Shown: positions 43,591 to 52,423 of the stretch, piece by piece
How positions within the stretch are numbered: position 1 is the first letter of the stretch
How the letters are laid out: every line of letters begins with the position of its first letter
Source of the DNA: an uncultured Eubacteriales bacterium
Lineage (GTDB): Bacteria > Bacillota > Clostridia > Christensenellales > Aristaeellaceae
Length of the DNA: 64,000 nucleotides
Assembly: GCA_902764875.1 (NCBI GenBank)
Contig: CACWXP010000002.1
Location: 124,001-188,000 of the forward strand
Direction: 5' to 3'
Made by a program: the position numbers and the translations under genes
The notes under the pieces: model-generated
Seen by the model: only the letters and a program-made list of their open reading frames with translations
Told to the model about the DNA's origin: nothing
Database searches by the model: none

Positions 43591-44449
43591 TGATCAGGCC
43601 GGCTTCTTCCGGCGCTATGCTTCCGGGACGGAAGAAGAAGACGAGGTCTCCGGATTCGTTCATATAAAAATCATGGTCGAGGGAGAACATCGGATTGATG
43701 AGGAGTTCCAGGTCTTCTTTTTTCAGGTCCGGTCTGTAAACCATTCCTTCCGTGCCGGACTGGATTCTCTGCCAGATGAGATCGCATAAAACCTCGCAGA
43801 CTTTTTCGGACTGCCGGTCCTCCAGCCAGTCATCGCTTTCCCCGCTTTTCACTTCTCCGAGCAGATTGGGAAGGGAGGTGACCTGGCCGACCATTTCACC
43901 GGTGCGGGAGAAGGTGTTTCCCTCCCATTCCTCCGCGTGTTCGCCGTCTTCAAGATCCGTTGCTTTTCGGATCAGCACGGAGAAATAATCGTCATTGTTG
44001 CAGGTGATCGTATAGGAAACGTCTTTTGTCACGCTCTGGTACCTGCTTCCGTAATCATCCGCATCGATGAGGACATAGAACGTCAGGTCTTCCTGGAGCT
44101 TTTTGGCGTAATACTCATTCACACAGACGGCGGAAAGCTCGCTGCTGTCCGCGATGACGGGAAAACGGCAGGTATAGACATATTGGCCGTCGGAAGCGTC
44201 TTCACCGTTGTAGAAGACCGTTACCGTTTCGGAGAGATCTTCGCCGAGGGGGAAAGGGTCAGCCAGGGCGGGCGGGCAGAGCAGCATGGATGCGCACAGC
44301 AGAAAGATTGCACAGAGCAGGGCTGCGCACAGGGGCAGGCGGGCGGGCGGGCGCCGGCGCAGGCGGCGGGACGCGGGGCGCTGGTTCAGACGGAGGCGGG
44401 ACGCGTGGCGTCTGTGGGGACGGAAACGGGACGGGGCGCATCTGATCAT
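43550..44449 (-). CDS. Exported DUF3298 (RsiV-like) protein
   Basis: 299 residues from ATG 44449 (GAGGTG 9 bases upstream). An unusually long Arg-rich cytosolic segment of about 37 residues precedes a hydrophobic signal/anchor (LCAALLCAIFLLCASMLL). The outside part contains SAVCVNEYYAKKLQ and a C-terminal DUF3298-type ending, HDFYMNESGDLVFFFRPGSI then PEEAGLITFTFP. In RsiV this domain is the extracytoplasmic lysozyme-sensing half of an anti-sigma factor, but no sigma factor lies nearby. Probably an envelope protein. Its 3' end is amplified downstream. Confidence 0.75.
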   Translation of the reverse strand: MIRCAPSRFRPHRRHASRLRLNQRPASRRLRRRPPARLPLCAALLCAIFLLCASMLLCPPALADPFPLGEDLSETVTVFYNGEDASDGQYVYTCRFPVIADSSELSAVCVNEYYAKKLQEDLTFYVLIDADDYGSRYQSVTKDVSYTITCNNDDYFSVLIRKATDLEDGEHAEEWEGNTFSRTGEMVGQVTSLPNLLGEVKSGESDDWLEDRQSEKVCEVLCDLIWQRIQSGTEGMVYRPDLKKEDLELLINPMFSLDHDFYMNESGDLVFFFRPGSIAPEEAGLITFTFPLEDLLDEL

Positions 44450-44505
44450 GGCTGAAATCACCTCGGTGTTGGTTTGTGCGGGGTTCGTGCTTTGCGGGGG
44501 CGGCT

Positions 44506-46284
44506 TTACTTTGTGTAGGTATAGCGGGCGTTGAGGAGGGGCATGCCGCCGTAGGTGGAGGCGGCGTCGGCGTAGAGACGGTAATATTTGCCTACTTCCC
44601 ATTTCGTTTTCGTATAGTTTTCCACAACCACCGGCTGGGATTTGCCGTCGTCGCTGGTGTTGATGACGACCATCTGGGGTTTTTCGGAAATCGTATACTG
44701 GACGACGCCTTTGACGACGTAGACCTGGCCTTTCGCCGCGCGGACGCTGATATTGCTGAGGAGCTCGGCGTAACCGTCCGCGGAAAGCGGCCAGGCTTTG
44801 ACGGTATACTCATCGGCGGGCGGGAGATAATAAACCACATGATCGACCTGGGACGGCTTTTTGCCCGGATAGGAGGCTACGATGCTGATGGTGTTGTTGC
44901 CGATTTTGTCGAAAATGGCGTTGAAAGTGAATTTTCCGGTGGAGTCCAGCTCAGTGATATTCAGATCGGAATAAGGCGTCAGCACTTCCACATAGGCGCC
45001 GGGGAGCGTCGTGGCGGAAACCTTCATGACTTTCTGGTCGGTGGTGCCGTAAGTGCCGACGGCCAGATCCAGCGGGATGTCCTGACGGGCCCGGTAGAAG
45101 ACCACATCCAGCGTATTGTCCCGACAGTACTGTGAGCGGACGACAATCGTGAAGACATTGTCGCCGATGGGCTGAATGGTCGCGTTATAGGTCATTTCGC
45201 CGGTCTGGGAGGAAACGGTATCGCTGTAATCCTTTCCGTTGACGGTCACATGGGAACCGGGGCGGACGATGATTTTGATGGCGGACATGGTGGTGGAAAC
45301 GGTTGTGCGCGTCGTATCGGGGGTTTCGAGTTCCAGCGGGCTGAGCGGGATATTGATCGTATAGTAGATCGGATCCATGGGCGTCTGCCTTCCGGAAGAA
45401 GACTTGAGGAAGGGGGTCAGGGTCACCTCCATGGTTTCATCCAGCGCGCCTTCGAGATTGTCATACCAGACATGATCCGGTATTTCGAGGGTCGCGAAGC
45501 CGTCAGAGACCACATAGCTGGCGTGGAGTTCGCGGACATAGATGGTACTGCCTTCCGACCCGGGGATGAGGACCGTGTGCGCCGCCATATCATCCAGCAC
45601 GCCGGCGGAAATGACAACGCCCGGCGGGTTTTCCAGAACGACATTGTCCTCGGACAGCAGGAAATGCTTTACGGCAAAAAAACCGCCGCCCAACAGGACC
45701 CCTATCGCCAGAAGGAGAGCGAAAACACGGAGCCCTTTATGCTTTTTTTTCGGCAGATAGCGGCTTGGATGACGCGGAAGGGCATCTTCCCGGGTTCGGA
45801 TCGATTCCGGAATCAGGGGATCGTAGGATCTTGCGTCGACAAAGGCGCCGTTTTCATCAAGAAAGCGAACGCGGGAACGAATTTCGGATTCGCGCCTTGC
45901 GCGTGCAGAGGATTCTGAAACCTTTTCGATGACGATGGTTTTGGAAAGAGGGTCGTCTTTTCCGGCGGCATCTTTTTCGGTTACCACCACACGGACGGAG
46001 TCGGAGGCGGGCGCGTCTTCGCGCAGACGCTGCTGGAGCTGCGCTCCGCGCTGTTTCCGCTGCTTGAGATCCTGCATTTCGCGGGCCAGCTGATCCCGGG
46101 GTTCGGGGGTCTGATCCGTGAGACCGAACTCGTCCGCACGCAGGTAGGTCGTTGAAGCGCCGCCGTCCTTCAGCGTTTCCTTCCAGCCGTGATGGGACGC
46201 CTCATCAATGTTCAGGGGGGCGCCGCATCGGGTGCAGTGGGGCTGGGATGCACGGTTCCACAGACCACAATCAGGACACTTCAT
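44506..46284 (-). CDS. Zinc-ribbon membrane protein with extracytoplasmic beta domains
   Basis: 592 residues, start after AGGAGG. Zinc ribbon at the N-terminus (CPDCGLW, CTRCGAP), a long charged cytosolic stretch, one helix near 187-210 (GLRVFALLLAIGVLLGGGFFAVK), then about 380 residues outside made of repeated beta domains (SHVTVNGKDYSD, GAYVEVLTPYS, PGKKPSQVDHVVYY). No enzyme motif. Same layout as the protein at 36215-38305. It lies 11 bases after the LCP protein gene, so a shared envelope role is likely. Confidence 0.75.
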   Translation of the reverse strand: MKCPDCGLWNRASQPHCTRCGAPLNIDEASHHGWKETLKDGGASTTYLRADEFGLTDQTPEPRDQLAREMQDLKQRKQRGAQLQQRLREDAPASDSVRVVVTEKDAAGKDDPLSKTIVIEKVSESSARARRESEIRSRVRFLDENGAFVDARSYDPLIPESIRTREDALPRHPSRYLPKKKHKGLRVFALLLAIGVLLGGGFFAVKHFLLSEDNVVLENPPGVVISAGVLDDMAAHTVLIPGSEGSTIYVRELHASYVVSDGFATLEIPDHVWYDNLEGALDETMEVTLTPFLKSSSGRQTPMDPIYYTINIPLSPLELETPDTTRTTVSTTMSAIKIIVRPGSHVTVNGKDYSDTVSSQTGEMTYNATIQPIGDNVFTIVVRSQYCRDNTLDVVFYRARQDIPLDLAVGTYGTTDQKVMKVSATTLPGAYVEVLTPYSDLNITELDSTGKFTFNAIFDKIGNNTISIVASYPGKKPSQVDHVVYYLPPADEYTVKAWPLSADGYAELLSNISVRAAKGQVYVVKGVVQYTISEKPQMVVINTSDDGKSQPVVVENYTKTKWEVGKYYRLYADAASTYGGMPLLNARYTYTK

Positions 46285-46295
46285 GGCTCCTCCTG

Positions 46296-47633
46296 TCAGT
46301 CGTCCTCATCACTGACCACATAGTCCAGATCGCGGACGAGGGTGGTGTGATCCAGAAAATCGAGATATTTTCCGCGAATGGAGGTCCAGTTGAGCTCGAG
46401 CGCGGACATGTTTCCGAAGGTGATGGAACGAACGTCCTCCTGGCCCGGGACCCGGAATTCTTCGATGGTACAGTCCCTGAGACTCCAGGCGATGGAAGCC
46501 GCTTCGGTGATTTCCTTCAGGGACATATTGGTGGTGTCATTATGCTGCATAATGCTGTTGGCGAGATCGTTGGCCTGGTCCAGCGTGAAAACCCGGCAAT
46601 GATCCGCCAGGGCGCTGAGCACATTGCGGACGCGCTGGGTGCGCATGAAATCGGTGTCGGTTCGGCTGGATTTGCGGATGCGCATATAATAGAGCGCGGC
46701 ATGTCCGCCGAGGTGATACTTTCCGGGCTGGGCCAGTTCATTATGCCACACGTCCTCGCCGGTCATGACCGCCAGGCGTTCGTGCTCATAGCTGTAGTAA
46801 CCTTCTTCCTTTTTGCCGTCGGGTAAAACGATCGTGCAGGCGCCGCGGCGGTCAAAGCTGATGACGGAACCGTTCGGCCCGTCGAAAGAAGAGGCTCCGG
46901 AGACAAAACCGTTCTTCGTTTCAGTGAAAACGGAAGCAGGAATGGAGAAATCCAGGGGCAGGGATGACTTTGAGACGTAATGAAGATTCAGCGGATCACC
47001 GGTTGCGGTGAAATACCCGTCTTCACTGATGACGGTATGCCTCGGAACGGCATATCTTGCGAGATAGGTAATTTCATTCCGGTTCAGTTCAACGGTTACA
47101 CCGTCGAGACTCGGAAGGTCGATGATGTCGCAGATCTGGGAGAAATTGAAAAGGATATACTTTTCAATGCGAATGCCGAGATGTTCGCTGATGAGTTTGC
47201 ACAGGGCTTCCGGGCCAAAGTCATTGTAAATATAATTAATGCGGCCGTAATACTGTTTTTCGTCGGTGCTTCCGGGTTTCAGGATCGCCGCATCACGGAC
47301 AATGGAAGCCAGCATGATCCGGTGGGCCGCGGTGTCGAGGGTGAGGATGACCATTCCGTCGGTGTTGCCGTAGCGATCCGGACCGCGGCCTTCGTCGAGC
47401 GGAGGGGGCGTGACATCATCGGGGCGGGGCAGCGATTTCCATTCGTCGATGCAAAGCAGGAGGTAATGATGCACGCCGTTGGCAGTGGGTTCGATTTCAT
47501 CCCAGGGAACCGTTTGTATATATTCAGGACGCCGGTTCTGGGGCAGGTTGGCATTTGCCCAGTCCGATTCCGCCTCGGCCAGCGCCGCGGCGGGAAGTAA
47601 CAGAACCAGGAGAAAACAAAGCAGTCTGCGCAC
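46296..47633 (-). CDS. LytR-CpsA-Psr (LCP)-like protein
   Basis: 445 residues from GTG 47633 (AAGGAGG 7 bases upstream). LCP proteins transfer undecaprenyl-linked glycopolymers to peptidoglycan. Visible LCP elements: DGMVILTLDTAAHRIMLASI ending in VRD, RINYIYNDFGPEAL, HLGIRIEKYILFNF and ALYYMRIRKSSRTDTDFMRT, the last giving the conserved Arg/Asp cluster. Differences from the norm: a cleavable signal peptide (ends AALAEAE) instead of an anchor, and an insertion of about 100 residues between the sheet and the arginine motif. A promoter lies upstream. Confidence 0.82.
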   Translation of the reverse strand: MRRLLCFLLVLLLPAAALAEAESDWANANLPQNRRPEYIQTVPWDEIEPTANGVHHYLLLCIDEWKSLPRPDDVTPPPLDEGRGPDRYGNTDGMVILTLDTAAHRIMLASIVRDAAILKPGSTDEKQYYGRINYIYNDFGPEALCKLISEHLGIRIEKYILFNFSQICDIIDLPSLDGVTVELNRNEITYLARYAVPRHTVISEDGYFTATGDPLNLHYVSKSSLPLDFSIPASVFTETKNGFVSGASSFDGPNGSVISFDRRGACTIVLPDGKKEEGYYSYEHERLAVMTGEDVWHNELAQPGKYHLGGHAALYYMRIRKSSRTDTDFMRTQRVRNVLSALADHCRVFTLDQANDLANSIMQHNDTTNMSLKEITEAASIAWSLRDCTIEEFRVPGQEDVRSITFGNMSALELNWTSIRGKYLDFLDHTTLVRDLDYVVSDEDD

Positions 47634-47668
47634 AGGGAAGCCTCCTTACACTGCATGTGTGATAATCT

Positions 47669-47697
47669 ATTATACTATAAAATGATAAAAACGAAAA
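47669..47697 (-). promoter_or_regulatory. Promoter of the LCP / zinc-ribbon / DUF3298 cluster
   Basis: On the minus strand TATAAT (47669-47674) with a weak TTTTCG (47692-47697) at 17 bases spacing. Confidence 0.55.
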
Positions 47698-47750
47698 GAT
47701 CACCTTTCTAGGGCCCCTTTGGCGGGACACGTTTCATCTTTGTTTTGCCA

Positions 47751-47779
47751 TTTACATACAAATAATAAAATGGTATAAT
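47751..47779 (+). promoter_or_regulatory. Promoter of the c-di-GMP phosphodiesterase gene
   Basis: TTTACA (47751-47756), 17-base spacer, perfect TATAAT (47774-47779). The start codon is about 158 bases further, leaving a long leader. Confidence 0.8.
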
Positions 47780-47785
47780 ACAATG

Positions 47786-47937
47786 TAATGCTGAGGGGTT
47801 ATCAGGCTCTGAGCCCGGAATCCCGATCGGCGAAGTGGCTCCAAGTATCTTCCGACACCGGAAAGTTCGCCTTGCCCGGACGGATCAGGTAAAGTATTCC
47901 CAGACTGCCTTAGGCTTTGGAAAAGGAGAATGGAAAC
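47786..47937 (+). ncRNA. Structured 5' leader of unknown type
   Basis: Hairpin A: GGGGTT (47795-47800) with AATCCC (47819-47824), enclosing GGCT-CTG-AGCC. Hairpin B: GGCGAA (47829-47834) with TTCGCC (47866-47871), enclosing TTCCG-ACAC-CGGAA. No open frame explains the length. It does not match the GEMM c-di-GMP or other riboswitch consensus I know. Confidence 0.45.
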
Positions 47938-49728
47938 TTGGAAAAATGGAACAGGTTGCTCGGCCGAAGATCCAGAAGAGAAAAAATATTCGAAGAATTC
48001 AACGCAGCCAAGAAAGCACCAATCTGGGGTTTCTTTGTTCTGATTGCGGTTTATATCGTCGGAATCATCTTTGTAAACAAAACATCCGCTTCCGATGGTG
48101 TATTTATCCTTTCGGGACAGGCTATATCGCACAGGAGCATCACGGGAGCTATATCTTCCGTATGCAACCTTTGCCTGGTGATGCTGGTTGTTTTGTATAA
48201 AAGGCCGGGATTTTATGTTTCGATTCTTGCTCTTTTGTCTGCATTTCCATCCCTGATTATCCGAATAATCCATCACAATTTTACCGTTCTTCCCGGTATT
48301 TTTACAAATATCCTGCTCCTTATTGTTATTTGCGTTATTTTCAGATACATCAACAAGTCCGACAGGTTCCAGCAAAGAATGCGGGATCAGGCGCTGACGG
48401 ACCGGCTAACCGATCTGCCGAACCGTTTTGCCGTTTCCGAAATGACGGAAGGTCTTGTTCAGAAGAAAGAACCATTTGCCATTGCCGTCATGAATCTGAA
48501 CTACTTCAAGAATATCAACAGCGCCATTGGTCAGCAGTCCGGCGACGAAGCATTGATTCAGCTTGCAAACCGGTGGCAGAAACTTGCGGACGAAGGTGCA
48601 ACCGGCACAAACGACTTCCTGGCGACCCTGAACGGGAACGAGTTTTCTGTCATCATCCGGGATTACGCATCTGAAGAACAGCTTCGAAAAAGCGTCGAGA
48701 GCTATGCGGATGCACTGAAGGAAAAAATCGTGATCGATAACTGCGATTTTGTTCTTTCCGCGAGTATCGGCTATGCCACATTCCCGGAGGACTCAAAAGA
48801 CGGCGAAACCCTTTTTGACTATGCTTATTCAGCCATGATTCAGGCCAAGAAGACGGATCATTCCGGATGCATATGTCGCTTTGACGAAAGTATGCTCGAC
48901 GACAGTCACGCCATGGAAGTGGAAAGCAAGATCCGGAGAACCCTTGAAGAAGATCGATTCTTCTTTAACCTTCAGCCGCAGTTTGACATGAACCATAAAC
49001 TGCGTGGCTTTGAAGCACTGGCCCGTATGAAAGACGAGAACGGAAAGCTTGTCAGTCCCGGCGAATTTATCCCCGTGGCTGAAAAAGCTGGGCTTGTGGA
49101 TCAGATTGACCATAAGGTTCTGATCAGCGCAACCGCGTTTATCGGAGAAATGGTTCAAAAGTATCATACGGATGCTGTCCTCAGCGTGAACGCATCCGTC
49201 CGCCATCTGTTGCAGACCGGTTTTGTGGATGAAATCCGGGACGCGCTGTATTCCAGCGGACTTCCGGCTGAACAGCTGGAAATTGAAATCACGGAATCTG
49301 TCATGATTGATTCCGTTGAAAAAGCCATTGACTGCATTCACCAGCTTGCGGAGCTTGGAGTGCGTATCGCGATTGACGACTTTGGAACCGGCTACTCCTC
49401 GCTGAGCTACCTGACCTCTTTCCCGGTGGATGTACTGAAAGTGGATCAGTCCTTTATTCTGAAAATGCATTCCGGGGAAGCGTCAAAGCAATATGTTGCC
49501 GCGATTATCGCGATCGGTCATGTGATGAATTTCCGCGTTGTGGCAGAGGGTGTTGAAGAAACCGACCAACTGGACGATCTGAGGGAAATCGGCTGTGACT
49601 ATATTCAGGGCTTCCTTTGGGGCAAGCCTATGTCACCGGAAGACGCCGCAAAACTGATTGAACAGGAAACATCCGGTTCGGGAGGTAACAACCCGCAGCC
49701 GGAACAACAAATAGTAAATCATTCGTAA
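47938..49728 (+). CDS. Membrane c-di-GMP phosphodiesterase with degenerate GGDEF and intact EAL
   Basis: Hydrolyses the second messenger c-di-GMP. TTG 47938 is chosen because AAGGAG lies 10 bases upstream; 596 residues. About four N-terminal helices form a membrane sensor region. The GGDEF domain (about 150-310) has NGNEF at its active site, so cyclase activity is probably lost. The EAL domain (about 325-575) keeps GFEALAR, NASVRHL, EITESVM, IDDFGTGYSS, KVDQSF, AEGVEE and QGFLWGKPM, so it should be active. A FAD dehydrogenase follows after 17 bases. Confidence 0.9.
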   Translation: MEKWNRLLGRRSRREKIFEEFNAAKKAPIWGFFVLIAVYIVGIIFVNKTSASDGVFILSGQAISHRSITGAISSVCNLCLVMLVVLYKRPGFYVSILALLSAFPSLIIRIIHHNFTVLPGIFTNILLLIVICVIFRYINKSDRFQQRMRDQALTDRLTDLPNRFAVSEMTEGLVQKKEPFAIAVMNLNYFKNINSAIGQQSGDEALIQLANRWQKLADEGATGTNDFLATLNGNEFSVIIRDYASEEQLRKSVESYADALKEKIVIDNCDFVLSASIGYATFPEDSKDGETLFDYAYSAMIQAKKTDHSGCICRFDESMLDDSHAMEVESKIRRTLEEDRFFFNLQPQFDMNHKLRGFEALARMKDENGKLVSPGEFIPVAEKAGLVDQIDHKVLISATAFIGEMVQKYHTDAVLSVNASVRHLLQTGFVDEIRDALYSSGLPAEQLEIEITESVMIDSVEKAIDCIHQLAELGVRIAIDDFGTGYSSLSYLTSFPVDVLKVDQSFILKMHSGEASKQYVAAIIAIGHVMNFRVVAEGVEETDQLDDLREIGCDYIQGFLWGKPMSPEDAAKLIEQETSGSGGNNPQPEQQIVNHS

Positions 49729-49745
49729 GGAATCGGAGAGAATTA

Positions 49746-51134
49746 ATGAGCCATTGCGATTATGACGTCCTGATTATCGGAGCGGGTCCCGGTGGGATTT
49801 TCACCGCTTATGAACTGATTCAGAAGACTTCCGTTCCGCTGAGGGTCGGAGTGTTTGAGCTTGGTAATCCTCTGAACCGGCGCAAATGCCCAATTGACGG
49901 AGAAAATGTAAAAAGCTGCATCCGATGCAAAACCTGTTCGATTATGAGCGGCTTCGGCGGCGCCGGAGCTTTTTCCGACGGAAAATATAACATTACAAAT
50001 GACTTCGGCGGCAGCCTTCACGAGCACGTCGGTAAGGCAAAGGCACTGGAACTGATGCGCTATGTAGACGAAATCAACCTGGAATACGGCGGTGAGAACA
50101 CAAAACTGTACTCCACGGCCAACAGCGCAATTAAACAGATGTGCCTGCAACATGGGCTGCACCTGCTGGACGCCCAGGTCCGTCATCTTGGGACGGATAT
50201 CAACTACATCGTGCTCGAAAATCTATATAATTGCCTGAAGAAAAAGGTGGATTTCCGGTTTGACACGCCGGTGGACTCTGTTGAACGGACGGAAAACGGA
50301 TACCGGATTACCGTTGAAAACGGGGAAACATTTACGGCTCCGTACTGTGTGATTTCCGTCGGACGCAGCGGGAGCAAATGGATGGAAGGTATCTGTCGGA
50401 AGATGGGTATCGATACAAAGAGCAATCGGGTTGATATCGGCGTTCGAGTCGAATTGCCTGCGGAAGTCTTCCGCCACCTGACAGATGAGCTATATGAAAG
50501 CAAGATTGTTTACCGTACGGAAAAATTTGAGGACCTTGTTCGCACCTTCTGCATGAATCCCTACGGAGCCGTTGTCAGCGAGAATACCAACGGTATTGTT
50601 ACCGTGAATGGCCACAGCTTTGAGGATCCTGCCCGCCACACGGAGAACACCAATTTTGCTTTGCTGGTGAGCAAACATTTTTCCGAGCCTTTCAAGGATT
50701 CAAACGGGTACGGCGAAAGCATTGCCAGACTGAGCAACATGCTTGGCGGCGGAGTCATCGTTCAGCGATTCGGCGATCTTGTGCGCGGACGCAGGAGCAC
50801 GCCGGGAAGAATTGCAGACTCGTTTGTTACGCCGACGCTTTCAGCTACACCCGGAGATCTGAGCCTGGTGATTCCCAAGCGGATTCTGGACGGCATCATT
50901 GAGATGATCTATGCCTTGGACAAAATCGCCCCAGGCACGGCGAACGACGATACCCTGTTGTACGGCGTAGAAGTGAAATTCTACAATATGGAAGTGGATC
51001 TGGACGAAAACCTTGAGACACAATATCCGGGTCTGTATGTGATCGGTGACGGCAGCGGCGTAACACACAGTCTGAGTCACGCGAGTGCAAGCGGGGTTCA
51101 TGTTGCCCGGGAGATCATTAAATCCTTTGCGTAA
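49746..51134 (+). CDS. FAD-dependent dehydrogenase (COG2509 family), short form
   Basis: 462-residue flavoprotein with DVLIIGAGPGGIFTAYEL at the N-terminus, GFGGAGAFSDGKYN, and C-terminal GLYVIGDGSGVTHSL. It is shorter than its paralogue at 11054-12646, lacking the N-terminal extension. Four cysteines cluster before the flavin loop (CPIDGENVKSCIRCKTC), which might bind a metal or take part in redox chemistry; this is inference. Substrate unknown for the family. Its last 17 bases overlap the convergent tmcAL. Confidence 0.85.
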   Translation: MSHCDYDVLIIGAGPGGIFTAYELIQKTSVPLRVGVFELGNPLNRRKCPIDGENVKSCIRCKTCSIMSGFGGAGAFSDGKYNITNDFGGSLHEHVGKAKALELMRYVDEINLEYGGENTKLYSTANSAIKQMCLQHGLHLLDAQVRHLGTDINYIVLENLYNCLKKKVDFRFDTPVDSVERTENGYRITVENGETFTAPYCVISVGRSGSKWMEGICRKMGIDTKSNRVDIGVRVELPAEVFRHLTDELYESKIVYRTEKFEDLVRTFCMNPYGAVVSENTNGIVTVNGHSFEDPARHTENTNFALLVSKHFSEPFKDSNGYGESIARLSNMLGGGVIVQRFGDLVRGRRSTPGRIADSFVTPTLSATPGDLSLVIPKRILDGIIEMIYALDKIAPGTANDDTLLYGVEVKFYNMEVDLDENLETQYPGLYVIGDGSGVTHSLSHASASGVHVAREIIKSFA

Positions 51135-52275
51135 AGGGATAGGACGCCGAAAAGCCGCAGGCCTGGCACCAGAGACGCCAGGCAGCAAGATCAGCCGGGT
51201 CGGCAACATTACGCCATTTCGAAGCGGTGAGAACCTGCACAGGGCCGTTTTTCCAGGAACCCGTTAATGACGGGTTCTTTTTAATCCCCAGGAGCAAAAC
51301 ACCGGAGGGTAACGGAGCATAATCCACCTGTTCACGTGTGAGATCCAACAGTGCACAGGCACAAAGACGGCTGATCCTTGATGAGGAATAACGCCGACCC
51401 GTGAGCCGGGCGATCAGTTCTTCACGCGAGAAGGATTCTGCCGCAGCTTTGGATACGGCTGTTTCGAGGCCCTCGGAACAATCCGGCAGGCGGGAAATCT
51501 GTTCAGCTGACATGGACCGTAACTTATTCAGCAAAAGAGAATCCAAGGATTGGCGGGAGGGAATTTGGCCGAAACGGAAGGATTTGAGCACAGCATTCGA
51601 CGAAACTTCCGGAAGACAGGACAGAGCAGGAGACCAGTTTCCGCGGCAAAGAGAATCACGTATCGAGGAGGCAGAAGGTGAAGACGGAAAAGGAACGGCC
51701 GCATGATAGCTGCCGAAACGGTGGATCACGACAGGGGTTATGGAAAGATTCAACCGGCGGATGGCGCGAAGATAGCATACGGCGAGAATGTTGTTTGCAT
51801 GATTGAGAAGCTCCCGGCTTTCGGGGATACAGGCTCCGACGGCAGCGGAAAGGGCGGCAGGGTAGCCCTTTCCAAGTGACAGTTCCCGATGCAGCTCAGC
51901 CGTCAGCTTTTCGGGTGAATCTTCCAGCAGGTCTGCCGTTTGCTGAAGAAGGGAAAGATCCGCGTTTTCTGCACCGAAAGCGAGATGCGTCGCACCGAGG
52001 GAAGCAAGCACGGATACAGCCCCTAGAGCATAATGCGCTGCGTCGCGAACAGTCCAGAGAGAAGGCAGCATAAAGACCGCGTCTGCTCCGGAAGAAAGAG
52101 CGCATTCGGCACGGACAAAAGGAGAAAGCAACGCTATTTCGCCCCGCTGTTTGAAGGGGCCGGAAAGCGCAACCAGCACCGCGGAAGGGGAAACTGCCTC
52201 CATAGCCGAGCGGAGATGAAAAAGATGACCGTTGTGAAACGGATCGTATTCTGCCACTATTCCCAGAACTGACAT
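51118..52275 (-). CDS. tmcAL: tRNA(Met) cytidine acetate ligase
   Basis: Activates acetate with ATP and acetylates the wobble cytidine of elongator tRNA-Met. 385 residues from ATG 52275 (AAGGAAGGGGG upstream); the frame continues 50 codons further but family members begin with SVLGIVAEYDPFHNGH as here. The HxGH nucleotidyl-transfer motif is HNGH; also GPFKQRGEIALLSPF and GADAVFMLP. Divergent from ackA, whose pathway makes or uses acetate; that is probably coincidental. Confidence 0.9.
   Translation of the reverse strand: MSVLGIVAEYDPFHNGHLFHLRSAMEAVSPSAVLVALSGPFKQRGEIALLSPFVRAECALSSGADAVFMLPSLWTVRDAAHYALGAVSVLASLGATHLAFGAENADLSLLQQTADLLEDSPEKLTAELHRELSLGKGYPAALSAAVGACIPESRELLNHANNILAVCYLRAIRRLNLSITPVVIHRFGSYHAAVPFPSSPSASSIRDSLCRGNWSPALSCLPEVSSNAVLKSFRFGQIPSRQSLDSLLLNKLRSMSAEQISRLPDCSEGLETAVSKAAAESFSREELIARLTGRRYSSSRISRLCACALLDLTREQVDYAPLPSGVLLLGIKKNPSLTGSWKNGPVQVLTASKWRNVADPADLAAWRLWCQACGFSASYPFTQRI
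51257..51282 (+). terminator. Terminator for the FAD dehydrogenase, inside tmcAL
   Basis: GAACCCGT (51257-51264), loop TAATG, ACGGGTTC (51270-51277), then TTTTT (51278-51282). It lies 123 bases after the stop codon and within the antisense coding region of tmcAL. Confidence 0.75.
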
Positions 52276-52358
52276 CGGCTGAGCCCCCTTCCTTCCATAA
52301 AAAAACCTGTTCTTTCCTGAATTATTTATACGCTCCCTGATGTTTTGTGTCAAATCTC

Positions 52359-52387
52359 TTTTCATTCGAGGCAAAAGCGTGTATAAT
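52359..52387 (+). promoter_or_regulatory. Promoter of ackA
   Basis: TTTTCA (52359-52364), 17-base spacer, perfect TATAAT (52382-52387), 37 bases before the ATG. Confidence 0.75.
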
Positions 52388-52423
52388 CGAAGCACCCTAA
52401 GAATGCAAAGGAGAGTTTGTATC

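Noticed and set aside
47786-47937. GEMM (c-di-GMP-I) riboswitch before the phosphodiesterase
   Set aside because: The conserved GEMM core and its tetraloop/receptor sequence are not seen; left as an unknown structured leader.
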